From JAMBLL01 sp964460075 (GTDB lineage: Bacteria; Actinomycetota; Acidimicrobiia; Spongiisociales; UBA5794): a stretch of DNA of 64,000 bases. Made by a program: the position numbers and the translations under genes. Below are positions 8,677 through 18,107 of this stretch, piece after piece (position 1 is the stretch's first letter; each line of letters opens with the position of its first letter). The notes beneath the pieces are model-generated. The model did no database searches. It had not been told where the DNA came from and worked only from the letters and a program-made list of their open reading frames with translations. The stretch spans positions 62,001 to 126,000 of the forward strand of contig CAYWPC010000002.1 of the NCBI GenBank assembly GCA_964460075.1, given 5' to 3'.

Positions 8677-9768
8677 GTGCCGAACCAAATTCCCTCGCTT
8701 GGCGAGCTACTCACGAAACTCGTTGAGATCGGCGGATCTGATCTGCACCTGAAGGTTGGATCACCTCCGGCCTATCGGATTGACGGCTCGCTCCATCTCG
8801 CGCAGTTGCCATCCCTGACACCTTCCGATACCGAAGGCCTACTCGCTGATCTCGTGCCAGAGCGTCTTGCGGGTTCGATGACGGACGCATCGGAGCTCGA
8901 CTTTGCGTATGGTCGGTCGGGTCTGGGCAGGTTTCGGATCAACAGTTATCGACAGCGTGGATCGGTCAACATCGTCGTTCGAGCTGTGGCACCTTCCTCG
9001 ATGACGTTTAACGACTTAGGACTTCCCGATATCGTGGCCAAGGCATGCGACGAACGCAATGGCCTGATCCTCGTTACCGGCCCAACCAGTTCAGGAAAGA
9101 CGACTACATGCGCGGCACTGATCGACCATATCAACTCGAGTCGCAGGGCGAACATCATCACAATCGAAGATCCGATCGAGGTGCTCCACGCCGACAAGCG
9201 CTCGGTGGTTTCACAGAGAGAGGTCGGCGTTGATACCGAGTCGTTCGCAGCAGGGATGGCTTCAGTCTTCAGACAGGATCCGGACGTCATCTACGTGAGC
9301 GAACTTCGTGATGCAGCCACCATCGAAGCAGCTCTCATCGCAGCCGAAACCGGCCATCTCGTGATCTCGACGATGTACACGGTCGATGCTGTCGAAACCG
9401 TGCATCGCATTCTTGACTCCTTCCCCCCGTATCTTGAGCGCCGCGTGCGTCAGCTACTCGCGACGTCCCTCCGTGCGATCATCTCGCAGAGACTCATTCC
9501 GAAAATCGATGGCCCAGGTCGCGTTTCGGCGATTGAGATCATGCTCAACACCGACGCTGTTCGCGAGTGCCTTGTCGACGCTGACCAAACAGCGAGCCTG
9601 TTCGAGACCATCGCCGAAGGTGCGTTCTACGGGATGCAGTCGTTCGATCAGGCGATCAAAAAGAGATACGACGCCAGAGAGATCTCGTTCTCTGACGCGT
9701 TGTCGTTTGTGACCTCACCGAGGGACTTCAAGCTGGCGGCAGGATCTGCAAGGGCGCAGAGCGCTTGA
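8677..9768 (+). CDS. PilT/PilU-like secretion ATPase
   Basis: 363 residues, GTG start after GGAGGA. PilT N-terminal PAS-like domain (SDLHLKVGSPPAYRIDG), Walker A GPTSSGKTTT (135-144), Asp box IEDPIE (163-168), Walker B DPDVIYVSELRD (201-212) and a His-box region (227-240). The family retracts type IV pili. Two departures: Walker B reads VSELRD rather than IGEMRD, and the His box reads STMYT where TLHT is usual, so its histidine is tyrosine. No pilin, PilB, PilC or PilM gene is in the window. Confidence 0.88.
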   Translation: MPNQIPSLGELLTKLVEIGGSDLHLKVGSPPAYRIDGSLHLAQLPSLTPSDTEGLLADLVPERLAGSMTDASELDFAYGRSGLGRFRINSYRQRGSVNIVVRAVAPSSMTFNDLGLPDIVAKACDERNGLILVTGPTSSGKTTTCAALIDHINSSRRANIITIEDPIEVLHADKRSVVSQREVGVDTESFAAGMASVFRQDPDVIYVSELRDAATIEAALIAAETGHLVISTMYTVDAVETVHRILDSFPPYLERRVRQLLATSLRAIISQRLIPKIDGPGRVSAIEIMLNTDAVRECLVDADQTASLFETIAEGAFYGMQSFDQAIKKRYDAREISFSDALSFVTSPRDFKLAAGSARAQSA

Positions 9769-10020
9769 ATGGGCCGATTGGCCTGGTGTGAGTCGAGCTC
9801 GTAGCGGCCCGTCACAGGAATATTCGTCAGGCCTCGCACACGCGGCATATCTGGTCTTGTCCCCGTCCTTGGTACATGTGCCGGCGCTTCCTGGCCATGT
9901 GATATCTATACCTCAGAGACACTCAGGCATCGGTGCAGTGACAGACCACAAGGAGTGAGACCCCTCAGGGGTCGACAGTCGTGGCGCTAGTGCGTTCGTT
10001 CGTTGTCTACTCTCTCGGCC

Positions 10021-10614
10021 ATGCCAGAGTTTGTGTGTACACAGTGCGGCAGCAACTTCTCTCTGCCTGATACCGTTCTCGATCGGTACCCGGGGTGGAC
10101 GCCGAAGACGTGCCTGTCGTGCAAGAACGCGACAGGTGGGCCAGCGAAACGCTCTGTCTCGATGAGAGGCCCCGTCGACGATCCTGTCACAGGTGTGTTC
10201 ACCGATGGGAGTGCAGTGCCGAATCCAGGACCAGGCGGATGGGGAGCCGTGTATGTCGTGGACAACGAAATCGTCTCCGAGGCGAGTGGGTACGGTGGGG
10301 AGACGACGAACAACCGGATGGAACTCACCGCACTCATTCATGCGGTTGACCTCGTTCCGCCAGGCAGAGAGGCAACGGTGTACTCAGATTCCAACCTCGC
10401 TGTTCGGACGATCAACGAGTGGGCCGAGGGTTGGGAGCGGCGCGGATGGAAGCGCAAGAACGGGCCCGTGGAGAATCTCGACCTCGTGAAGCAGGCGTAT
10501 ACGGCATTCAAGGGCCGGCCCGATTTGTCGGTGACATGGATCAAGGCCCACGTCGGGTTTAGGTGGAACGAGTATGCGGACGAATTGGCCAACCGTGGGC
10601 GGGTGAGCGGATGA
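10021..10614 (+). CDS. rnhA: Ribonuclease HI with N-terminal zinc ribbon
   Basis: 197 residues from the ATG at 10021. Residues about 5-34 hold two CxxC pairs (CTQC and CLSC), a zinc ribbon not present in classical RNase HI. The RNase H domain follows with its acidic residues: FTDGSAVPNPGPGGWG (Asp), NNRMELTAL (Glu), VYSDSNLAV (Asp) and NEYADELAN (Asp), plus the WxxxGWxR handle region. It cleaves RNA in RNA-DNA hybrids. The stop overlaps the start of the tRNA nucleotidyltransferase gene by four bases. Confidence 0.93.
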   Translation: MPEFVCTQCGSNFSLPDTVLDRYPGWTPKTCLSCKNATGGPAKRSVSMRGPVDDPVTGVFTDGSAVPNPGPGGWGAVYVVDNEIVSEASGYGGETTNNRMELTALIHAVDLVPPGREATVYSDSNLAVRTINEWAEGWERRGWKRKNGPVENLDLVKQAYTAFKGRPDLSVTWIKAHVGFRWNEYADELANRGRVSG

Positions 10615-12002
10615 GCAGAGTCCCTGATCGTCTCCGAGCGATTCTGACCGACGACGTGGTCATGCTCGCAGGAATGTTCGAGGACGCAGGTCACGATCTG
10701 TACCTCGTTGGGGGATCCGTTCGGGATGCGCTATTGGACAGAGATGTTTCCGATCTCGATTTTACGACTGACGCGAGGCCGGAGCAGATTGCGACGATTG
10801 CCGGGCCGTGGGCACACTCTCTGTACCTGGCTGGAAAGGCATTCGGGACGATCGGGTTGGTGCGTGACGGAGAGAAATATGAGATCACGACGTTGCGGTC
10901 CGAAACGTACCGCGACGACTCTCGGAAGCCGATGGTCACATTCAGCGACAACATCGAGGAAGACCTCTCGCGGCGCGATTTCACCGTGAATGCAATGGCA
11001 CTGAAGGTGCCATCGTCTGGTGATGAGGTTCCCGAGATGGTGGATCCGTTTGGCGGTCTTGTCGACCTGGCGGCCATGGTGTTGCGAACGCCCCTCGATG
11101 CGCACGTCTCGTTTGGCGACGATCCGCTTCGCATGCTGAGGCTGTTTCGCTTCATGTCGACGATCGGTTTCGAACCGGATGAGGGTGCGGTTGCCGCTGT
11201 TGCCGAGATGAGGGGGCGCCTCTCGATCATCTCAGCCGAACGGATAGCGGCCGAACTGGACAAGCTGATCACAGGCACGCACGTCGCTGCTGCGTTCGAG
11301 GCGTTGGTTGGAACTGGCTTAGCGGAAGAGTTCATCCCAGAGGTACCTGCCCTAGCTGTGGAGCAGGATCCGGTGCATAGGCACAAGGACGTATTGGCGC
11401 ACACGATTGCGGTGATCGGGAACACGAGTCCCAGACTGAGGTTGCGACTCGCTGCGCTGTTTCACGACGTCGGGAAGCCAGAGACTCGCGAGTTCGGGAA
11501 GGGCGGTGTCTCATTTCATCACCACGAGGTGGTTGGCGCGCGGATGGCTCGTAAGCGCATGCAGGAGTTGCGATACCCAAAGGACCTCACGGAGGACGTT
11601 TCACGGCTTGTTTTTTTGCATATGCGGCCACATACCTACAAGATGGGTTGGACTGACTCTGCGATCCGAAGGTATGTGCGCGACGCTGGTCCCCTGCTCG
11701 AAGACCTCAACGAGCTCGTACGGTGTGATGTGACCACGAGGAACAAGCGGCGCGCACGCACGATTGCGAACAGGATCGACGAGCTCGAGTTGCGTATTGC
11801 TGAACTCCGCGCAAAGGAGGAGCTCGACAGCCTCAGGTCCCCTATTGACGGGAACGACGTGATGGCATACCTCGATATCCCTCCAGGTAGGGAGGTTGGT
11901 CGGATCATGGCAATGCTGCTTGAACGACGAATCGAGGAGGGCCCGTACTCAACGGAAGAGGCATACGCGATGCTCGATCGCTGGGGAGAGAGCGCGTCGT
12001 AG
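10611..12002 (+). CDS. pcnA: CCA-adding / poly(A) polymerase family nucleotidyltransferase with HD domain
   Basis: 463 residues from the ATG at 10611 (ATGA overlap with rnhA). Class II nucleotidyltransferase head: LVGGSVRDALL (about 33-43), the metal-binding SDLDFTT (about 48-54), RRDFTVNAMAL and DPLRMLRLFRF. A C-terminal HD phosphohydrolase domain reads LFHDVGKPETREF and FHHHEVVGA. The length and HD fusion match actinobacterial PcnA, which lies near murJ-sigM in mycobacteria as well. It matures or repairs the tRNA 3' CCA end, or adds poly(A). Confidence 0.92.
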   Translation: MSRVPDRLRAILTDDVVMLAGMFEDAGHDLYLVGGSVRDALLDRDVSDLDFTTDARPEQIATIAGPWAHSLYLAGKAFGTIGLVRDGEKYEITTLRSETYRDDSRKPMVTFSDNIEEDLSRRDFTVNAMALKVPSSGDEVPEMVDPFGGLVDLAAMVLRTPLDAHVSFGDDPLRMLRLFRFMSTIGFEPDEGAVAAVAEMRGRLSIISAERIAAELDKLITGTHVAAAFEALVGTGLAEEFIPEVPALAVEQDPVHRHKDVLAHTIAVIGNTSPRLRLRLAALFHDVGKPETREFGKGGVSFHHHEVVGARMARKRMQELRYPKDLTEDVSRLVFLHMRPHTYKMGWTDSAIRRYVRDAGPLLEDLNELVRCDVTTRNKRRARTIANRIDELELRIAELRAKEELDSLRSPIDGNDVMAYLDIPPGREVGRIMAMLLERRIEEGPYSTEEAYAMLDRWGESAS

Positions 12003-12037
12003 GACCCAGAAGCGCCAACCTTCTCACAACACGCCGC

Positions 12038-12069
12038 ATTACGCATATATAACTGCATATGCGTATACT
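12038..12069 (+). promoter_or_regulatory. Probable ArgR operator (ARG boxes) and argC promoter
   Basis: The region holds ACGCATATAT, TGCATATGCG and GTATAC in close succession, forming overlapping dyads on GCATAT/ATATGC. These resemble actinobacterial ARG boxes (TGCAT-ATGCA type). TATACT at 12064-12069 is a plausible -10 box about 25 bases before the argC ATG, and GTGGAGG is the ribosome site. An ArgR gene lies in the operon, so feedback control is expected. Confidence 0.6.
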
Positions 12070-12093
12070 TAGGTTTGTTGGTGGAGGCGAACA

Positions 12094-13122
12094 ATGTACA
12101 CAGCAGCGATTCTCGGGGCTTCCGGGTATGCGGGGGGTGAGCTCATCCGGCTTCTCGACGCACACCCGAGATTTAGTGTGGTGCATCTTGGAGCAAACAC
12201 CAAGGCGGGTCAGCAGCTTGTATCGGTGCACCCAAACTTGAGCGGGGGGGAGCGACGACTTGACGGGTTCGACGTCGATGTTGTCGGTGCGGCCGACATC
12301 GTATTCATGGCGTTGCCACATGGCGCTTCAAGCCAGCCAGCGATGGCGCTCGCAGGCAGCAGAGCGAAGATCGTTGATCTAGGGAGCGATTTCAGGTTCG
12401 ACACAGCGCGGCGTTACCTCGAGGCATACGGGGTCGCGCATCCGTTCCCCGAGCAACTCGGATCGTGGGCGTACGGGGTTCCTGAACTGTTTAGAAGCCG
12501 GATCGAGGCCGCAGACCGTGTGGCTGTTGCGGGCTGCTTTCCAACATCTGTTGCTATTCCGCTAGCGCCTCTGCTCGCTGACGGGCTCGTCATACCAGAA
12601 GGCATTGTCGTAAACGCGTTGACGGGCGCTTCTGGTGCGGGAAGGTCGGCATCTGAGGAACTACGGTTTGGCGTCATAGATGAGTCAGCAACTGCCTACA
12701 AGGTGTTGACGCACCGGCATCGCCCCGAGATGGAACGGGCTCTCGACGAGGTGAGCGGCGCCGGTACATCGATATTGTTCACACCCCACCTCCTCCCCAT
12801 GCAGAGGGGGATACTGTCGACGATCTATGCGACACCCTCACGGGGAACGACCTCGACAACAGCGAGAGCGTCCTTTGATGCTGCGTATGCCGGGTCCCCG
12901 TTCGTTCGCAGTATTGACGATCCTCCGCACACGCGCTGGGTTGTCGGATCGAATAACCTGCGTGCATCGTTCCATCTCGACGAGCGGACGAACACACTTG
13001 TCGTCGTGTCGGCGATCGACAACCTCATCAAAGGCGCGGCAGGACAGGCCGTTCAATGCGCGAATCTCATGTTTGGAATCGATGAGGCTGAAGGCCTCCC
13101 AACGGACGGGTGGATGCCGTGA
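12094..13122 (+). CDS. argC: N-acetyl-gamma-glutamyl-phosphate reductase
   Basis: 342 residues, ATG after GTGGAGG. NAD(P)-binding ILGASGYAGGELIRLL at the N-terminus and the catalytic cysteine in AGCFPTS (Cys148) are clear. It reduces N-acetylglutamyl-5-phosphate to the semialdehyde, the third step of arginine synthesis. It heads the argCBRGH cluster; argB follows with a four-base overlap. Confidence 0.96.
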   Translation: MYTAAILGASGYAGGELIRLLDAHPRFSVVHLGANTKAGQQLVSVHPNLSGGERRLDGFDVDVVGAADIVFMALPHGASSQPAMALAGSRAKIVDLGSDFRFDTARRYLEAYGVAHPFPEQLGSWAYGVPELFRSRIEAADRVAVAGCFPTSVAIPLAPLLADGLVIPEGIVVNALTGASGAGRSASEELRFGVIDESATAYKVLTHRHRPEMERALDEVSGAGTSILFTPHLLPMQRGILSTIYATPSRGTTSTTARASFDAAYAGSPFVRSIDDPPHTRWVVGSNNLRASFHLDERTNTLVVVSAIDNLIKGAAGQAVQCANLMFGIDEAEGLPTDGWMP

Positions 13123-14024
13123 ACACAGGTCACACGACACCGTCGTCTACGAAGTCACGAATTGCCTCGACTATGGGAAAAGCCGCCATCTTCTCGGAGG
13201 CGTTGCCGTTCATCAGGAGGTTCCGTGGGTCGACGATCGTCATCAAATATGGTGGTTCGGCGATGGTCGACGACCATATCAGAGAGAGCTTTGCGGACGA
13301 TGTGGCAATGTTGCACTACGTCGGCATCAACCCGGTCATCGTGCACGGAGGCGGACCGCATATTTCGGCAGCTATGGGCCAGCGAGGCATAGAGCCACAG
13401 TTCTTCGAAGGTTTACGAGTAACAGACGAGAACACAATCCGTGTCGTGCAGTCGACGCTCGTGGGTGAGGTCAATCCCGATATTGTCCGACTCGTCAACA
13501 ATCACGGATCCGTCGCTGCCGGCGTGTCTGGCCTGGACGCGAACCTGTTCGTCGCAGAGCCATACGATGAGCGCCTTGGATTCGTTGGCAGGGTGACGGA
13601 GGTCAACGTAGCGATTGTGGAAGGCCTTCAAGGGCAAGGATATGTACCCGTCGTGGCTCCGATCGCTCGTGGAGAGGACGGCAAGACGTACAACTTGAAC
13701 GCCGACACCGCCGCTGGTGCGCTCGCCTCGGCCCTTGGTGCTTCAAAGATCGTGTTCCTCACAGATGTAGAAGGCCTGTACCGAGATCTCGGTGACCACA
13801 ACAGCCTCATCTCGCGTATCACTGCATCCGAACTTGGTGACCTGATCGACTCCGGGTCGGTGTCGGCAGGGATGCTACCGAAGCTTCGAGCATGCGTCTC
13901 AGCCGTCGACAGCGGCGTGGGACAGGCACACATTCTTGATGGTCGGATCCAACACTCGTTACTCCTTGAGGTGTTCACGCCTGAGGGAATCGGGACCATG
14001 ATCACAGCCGAGAAGTCGTCATGA
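13119..14024 (+). CDS. argB: Acetylglutamate kinase
   Basis: 301 residues. The GTG at 13119 overlaps the argC stop (GTGA), which makes it a better start than the GTG at 13110; an ATG at 13173 (MGKAAIFSEALPFIRRF) is a further possibility. Amino-acid-kinase signatures: VIKYGGSAM (about 43-51), NPVIVHGGGPHIS and YNLNADTAAGALA near the end. It phosphorylates N-acetylglutamate. argJ, which normally separates argC and argB, is missing. Confidence 0.95.
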   Translation: MNTGHTTPSSTKSRIASTMGKAAIFSEALPFIRRFRGSTIVIKYGGSAMVDDHIRESFADDVAMLHYVGINPVIVHGGGPHISAAMGQRGIEPQFFEGLRVTDENTIRVVQSTLVGEVNPDIVRLVNNHGSVAAGVSGLDANLFVAEPYDERLGFVGRVTEVNVAIVEGLQGQGYVPVVAPIARGEDGKTYNLNADTAAGALASALGASKIVFLTDVEGLYRDLGDHNSLISRITASELGDLIDSGSVSAGMLPKLRACVSAVDSGVGQAHILDGRIQHSLLLEVFTPEGIGTMITAEKSS

Positions 14025-14479
14025 GGGCCGAGACCGAGGCGAGGCGTAGGTTGTTGTGTTCGCTCGTCGAGGACCATGACATGTCGAGTCAGGCGGCGTT
14101 GCGCGATGCGCTTTCGTCAGGCGGCTTCGACGTAACTCAGGCGACCGTATCGAGGGACCTTGACGCCATAGGTGCAATTCGTGTGAAGACGAACGGATCA
14201 TTCGTGTACCGGATTGGGAGCAGCAACGTCACAGCGGAATGTGTGGCGTTGTATCAGGCCGTCGACGAGTTCGTTGAGTCCGTTGCGACCTCTGGCCATC
14301 TCGTGGTTATGAAGGTGCCACCTGGCGCCGCCCAGTTCGTGGCCAGCCGCATCGACGCCGCCCGGATCGAGGGTGTGTTGGGAACCATTGCAGGCGACGA
14401 CACGATCCTCGTTGTCGCCGATGAGACGGTCGGCTGCCACGAAGTGTCGCGACGTGTACAAGGAACGGAGAAGACATGA
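14021..14479 (+). CDS. argR: Arginine repressor ArgR
   Basis: 152 residues overlapping argB by four bases (ATGA). The N-terminal winged helix contains QATVSRDLDAIGAIRVK (recognition helix, SR motif), and the C-terminal hexamerisation and arginine-binding domain contains GTIAGDDTILVVA with the acidic GDD arginine contact. It represses the arg operon at the ARG boxes upstream of argC when arginine is abundant. Confidence 0.95.
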   Translation: MRAETEARRRLLCSLVEDHDMSSQAALRDALSSGGFDVTQATVSRDLDAIGAIRVKTNGSFVYRIGSSNVTAECVALYQAVDEFVESVATSGHLVVMKVPPGAAQFVASRIDAARIEGVLGTIAGDDTILVVADETVGCHEVSRRVQGTEKT

Positions 14480-15693
14480 GCAACGACATCAAGAAGGTCG
14501 TCCTCGCCTACAGCGGAGGCCTCGACACATCGGTGATTCTTAGGTGGATCAAGGAGGAGTACGGGGCAGAAGTCGTCGCGTATACCGCAGATGTTGGCCA
14601 GGGAGAAGAGACAGAAGAGGCGCGTCTCAAGGCGCTTGAGACCGGTGCTGTCGAAGCCATCTGCGAGGATCTCCGCGAAGAATTCGTCGAGGAATACGTG
14701 TTCCCTGCCTTCCGAGCATCCTCGCTCTATGAGGGGTATTACTTGATGGGAACATCCCTGGCGCGTCCGGTCATCTCGAAGGGTCTGGTACGGGCAGCGA
14801 TCGAGTCCGGCGCGGATGCCATTGCACACGGAGCAACGGGGAAGGGGAATGATCAGGTTCGCTTCGAGCTATCGGCCTATGCCCTGAAGCCGGACATCAA
14901 GGTCATCGCTCCGTGGAGAGAGTGGAACCTCAAGGGTCGCGCCGACTGTGTTGCTTACGCCGAGAGGTATGGCATCCCTATCCCGGTCACACCAGACAAG
15001 CCGTACTCCATGGATGCCAACCTGCTGCACATCTCCTATGAGGGTGGCGTCCTTGAGGATCCATGGGTAGGCCCACCGAAGGGCATGTTCAAGATGACCG
15101 TCGATCCCGAGGATGCCCCGGATGTGCCCACTTTCGTCACGATCGGCTACGAATCCGGTGATCCTGTTTCGGTGAACGGGGAGCGATTGTCTCCGGTGGC
15201 TCTTCTCACCAAGCTCAACGAGCTCGGGGGAATGCACGGTGTCGGCAGAGTCGACATGGTCGAGAACCGTTTCGTCGGGATGAAGAGCAGAGGTGTGTAT
15301 GAGACCCCTGGGGGCACGATCTTGTATCACGCACACCGCGCCGTTGAGTCGCTTACGCTCGATAGGGAGGTGGCACATTTGCGTGACGAACTCTCGAACC
15401 GGTATGCAGAGATGGTGTACAACGGTTTCTGGTTCGCTCCGGAACGTGAGGCATTGCAACACTTCATGGATGACCTCCAGAAGCCGGTCACGGGCGAAGC
15501 GCGGATCAAGTTGTACAAGGGCCAGGCGAGCATCGATGGTCGTCGATCAGACACGCACGCGCTCTACGATGAGGCGACGGTCACCTTCGAGGCTGATGAT
15601 GTCTACGACCAGGCCGATGCCGAGGGATTCATCCGACTTCAGTCACTTCGCCTTCGCACGTTCGCAGAAAAGAGGCTCGGTGAAGGTGAATAG
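14476..15693 (+). CDS. argG: Argininosuccinate synthase
   Basis: 405 residues, ATGA overlap with argR. The ATP PP-loop AYSGGLDTSVI is at residues 10-20, and GATGKGNDQVRFE and VENRFVGMKSRGVYE are family signatures. It condenses citrulline and aspartate with ATP to argininosuccinate, the penultimate step of arginine synthesis. The full expected length is present. Confidence 0.97.
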   Translation: MSNDIKKVVLAYSGGLDTSVILRWIKEEYGAEVVAYTADVGQGEETEEARLKALETGAVEAICEDLREEFVEEYVFPAFRASSLYEGYYLMGTSLARPVISKGLVRAAIESGADAIAHGATGKGNDQVRFELSAYALKPDIKVIAPWREWNLKGRADCVAYAERYGIPIPVTPDKPYSMDANLLHISYEGGVLEDPWVGPPKGMFKMTVDPEDAPDVPTFVTIGYESGDPVSVNGERLSPVALLTKLNELGGMHGVGRVDMVENRFVGMKSRGVYETPGGTILYHAHRAVESLTLDREVAHLRDELSNRYAEMVYNGFWFAPEREALQHFMDDLQKPVTGEARIKLYKGQASIDGRRSDTHALYDEATVTFEADDVYDQADAEGFIRLQSLRLRTFAEKRLGEGE

Positions 15694-15744
15694 TCGAAGT
15701 AGCACGGTCCTCCTCACAGCTCCACCGTACGTAGGTGATCCCTC

Positions 15745-17106
15745 ATGAGCCTGTGGTCGGGTGGTCGGTTCGAGGCTGCTCCTGATGAGGCCCTCTGGCG
15801 CTTCACCGTCGACGCCTCCGATCGACGGTTGCTCACTGTGGACATCAAGGGATCTCTTGCACACGTCGCGATGCTCGGCGATGTAGGTCTCCTGGACACT
15901 GCGGACCGCGACGAGATTCGTCGCGGTCTCGATGGCATCCTCGGTGAGGCTGAGGCAGGCACGTTCGCCTTCCGTGCCACAGACGAAGATGTGCACAGCG
16001 CGGTCGAACGACGCCTAGGCGAACTGATCGGCGACCTCGCAGGCAAGCTCCATACCGGTAGATCACGGAATGATCAGGTCGCACTCGACCTCCGGATGTA
16101 CCTGAAGGACGCGGCTGGTGATCGGATCGGCCAGATCGAGATGTTCATCGGAGTCCTCGTCGCCCAAGCGAAGCAGGTTTCCAATATCATTGTCCCGAGC
16201 TACACGCACATGCAGCAAGCGCAGGCTGTGCCGCTCGCGCATCATCTGCTGGCATACGCATGGATGCTCATCCGCGACATCGATCGATTCCGCGACGCTG
16301 GTCGCAGGATTGACGTGTCGCCCCTCGGTGCTGGAGCTTCCGGCGGTTCGTCGCTACCTCTCGACCCAAGCATCTCCGCCGAGAACCTCGAGATGGGATC
16401 AGTGTTTAGGAATTCGATGGATGCGGTCGGATCCCGTGACTTTGCGGCGGAATACATCTGGTGTGTCACCCAGACGATGATTCACCTCTCGCGGTTCTCG
16501 GAGGAACTGATCCTGTGGTGCTCAAGTGAGTTCGGCTGGGCGACGTTCTCAGACGCTTTCACAACAGGATCGTCTGCAATGCCCCAGAAGAAGAACGCCG
16601 ACATTGCAGAGCTCGTTCGAGGGAGGGCTGCCATGGTGATTGGGGACCTCACTGCAATAGCGACCCTCCAGAAGGGTCTCCCCATGACATATAACAGGGA
16701 CTTTCAGGAGGACAAGAGGGCTGTGTTCCACGCCGACGACACGCTATCGGGTGCACTCGATGCTCTCGCTGGCATGGTTGGAACGGCACACTTTCATCCG
16801 CCGGCACCGGCCGGTTGGGTGACGGCGCTCGACCTCGCTGAGGCGCTCGTCGAAAGAGGTGTTCCGTTCCGCCAGGCACATCATGTCGTCGGAGGCCTCG
16901 TGTCATCCCTGGTCGCAGAGGGTAGGAATCTCACCGGTCTCTCGGCCGAGGAGTTAGTAGCGTTCGATGAGCGGTTCATCGAGCAAGATATCGACCGTCT
17001 CGACCCGGCTCGCTCTGTCGAGATCCGTGCGACGTCTGGTGGCGGATCAACGACATCGGTGGCGGAGCAAATCGAGGCGTTGGAAGAGATTCTGGACCTT
17101 GGATGA
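15745..17106 (+). CDS. argH: Argininosuccinate lyase
   Basis: 453 residues, ATG at 15745 after GTAGGTGAT and 51 bases after argG. Fumarase/aspartase superfamily signature GSSAMPQKKNAD, the N-terminal SLWSGGRF and HTGRSRNDQV motif are present. It splits argininosuccinate into arginine and fumarate. Last gene of the arg cluster; argD, argF and argJ must be elsewhere. Confidence 0.97.
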   Translation: MSLWSGGRFEAAPDEALWRFTVDASDRRLLTVDIKGSLAHVAMLGDVGLLDTADRDEIRRGLDGILGEAEAGTFAFRATDEDVHSAVERRLGELIGDLAGKLHTGRSRNDQVALDLRMYLKDAAGDRIGQIEMFIGVLVAQAKQVSNIIVPSYTHMQQAQAVPLAHHLLAYAWMLIRDIDRFRDAGRRIDVSPLGAGASGGSSLPLDPSISAENLEMGSVFRNSMDAVGSRDFAAEYIWCVTQTMIHLSRFSEELILWCSSEFGWATFSDAFTTGSSAMPQKKNADIAELVRGRAAMVIGDLTAIATLQKGLPMTYNRDFQEDKRAVFHADDTLSGALDALAGMVGTAHFHPPAPAGWVTALDLAEALVERGVPFRQAHHVVGGLVSSLVAEGRNLTGLSAEELVAFDERFIEQDIDRLDPARSVEIRATSGGGSTTSVAEQIEALEEILDLG

Positions 17107-17247
17107 TCGCGTGTGGTTCATCTCGTGCGGCCGTCGCGAGATGGGCGCTGATAACGATCCGAAGTGATTTTCCGGTACACCGAAGCCGGTCGCATCTCGG
17201 CAGGAATTCGGATGGTCTTCCTGTCTGAGGTGCGCCGATACGAGGAG

Positions 17248-18033
17248 TCAAGGCCTCGTTGCTGGATCGAGGTGTGCGCCGTCAGGAAGGCCCATGCCGA
17301 ACCATGTGCGCAACGTCGCTTCCCAGGCCCGGGGCGGAACCGGCGAAACGGTCAGAAGGCCGTTCTGGGTCACCTTCAGCCGATCAGCCAACAATGTCAC
17401 CCGATCGGGACCGCCATCGAGGAGTCGCGTGGCGAACGGTTTCTGGCTCCACGTGAGGCTCGGATCGTTTTGGAGACGCCGGGAGGCCGCATCGAAGTCG
17501 GCCATGTCGTTGCTCACTGTCTCGAAGCGGTACAGCTCGGTGAGGCCGCCGTTCTTATGTTCGGTGAGTATTGGTCCGTGAGGGCCCTTGACGATTTCGA
17601 ACACTGCGCTGCAACCGTCCTGAGGACCCGCCGCGTCGAGCTTCAATGGTGTGATGAAGCTCTCCCCGAATCCGACGTCGACGAGGTACGGGTGTTCGAG
17701 CATCACCTGGAGTGCTAGGTGGTCGATCTCCTCGTTCGGGCCGGCCAATTGGACGGCTGCTCCGAGGCGAACGACATCGAACCCGAGCGCAGTCAGGAGC
17801 TCGGAGAAGGCACCGTTGTTCTCGAAGCACCAACCGCCGCGGCGGCCATCCACGATCTTTCGTATGGACCGTCCTGTGTCTGTTGGCACGTGGAGACGGA
17901 AGAAAACATCCAGATTCTCGAATGGCACAGCGGTCATGTGTGCTCGCTGGAGCGCAGCAAGCGTCTCGTGGGTTGCCCGCGGTGTGCCGTCGAAGCCAAT
18001 ACGGGCCAGATACTTTTCTACATCGAGCCTCAC
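17248..18033 (-). CDS. nat: Arylamine N-acetyltransferase (NAT)
   Basis: About 261 residues from a GTG at 18033 with a G-rich ribosome site; the frame remains open to 18144 but those extra residues are not family sequence. The catalytic triad is readable: Cys69 in RRGGWCFENN, His105 in DHLALQV and Asp119 in LVDVGFGES. It transfers acetyl or another acyl group from CoA to arylamines or hydrazines. It lies 74 bases downstream of a small Cys-rich ORF on the same strand. Confidence 0.92.
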   Translation of the reverse strand: MRLDVEKYLARIGFDGTPRATHETLAALQRAHMTAVPFENLDVFFRLHVPTDTGRSIRKIVDGRRGGWCFENNGAFSELLTALGFDVVRLGAAVQLAGPNEEIDHLALQVMLEHPYLVDVGFGESFITPLKLDAAGPQDGCSAVFEIVKGPHGPILTEHKNGGLTELYRFETVSNDMADFDAASRRLQNDPSLTWSQKPFATRLLDGGPDRVTLLADRLKVTQNGLLTVSPVPPRAWEATLRTWFGMGLPDGAHLDPATRP

Positions 18034-18107
18034 TACCGCCCCCCCGAGGCCGCTGTTGGAGGCTGCCAGGGTACTGACGTGACTTCCATCGGTTGCCGTT
18101 GCTTGCT

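Noticed and set aside
17107..17247. Small gene between argH and nat
   Set aside because: Only a shadow frame of the nat strand starts there; nothing coding-like was seen.
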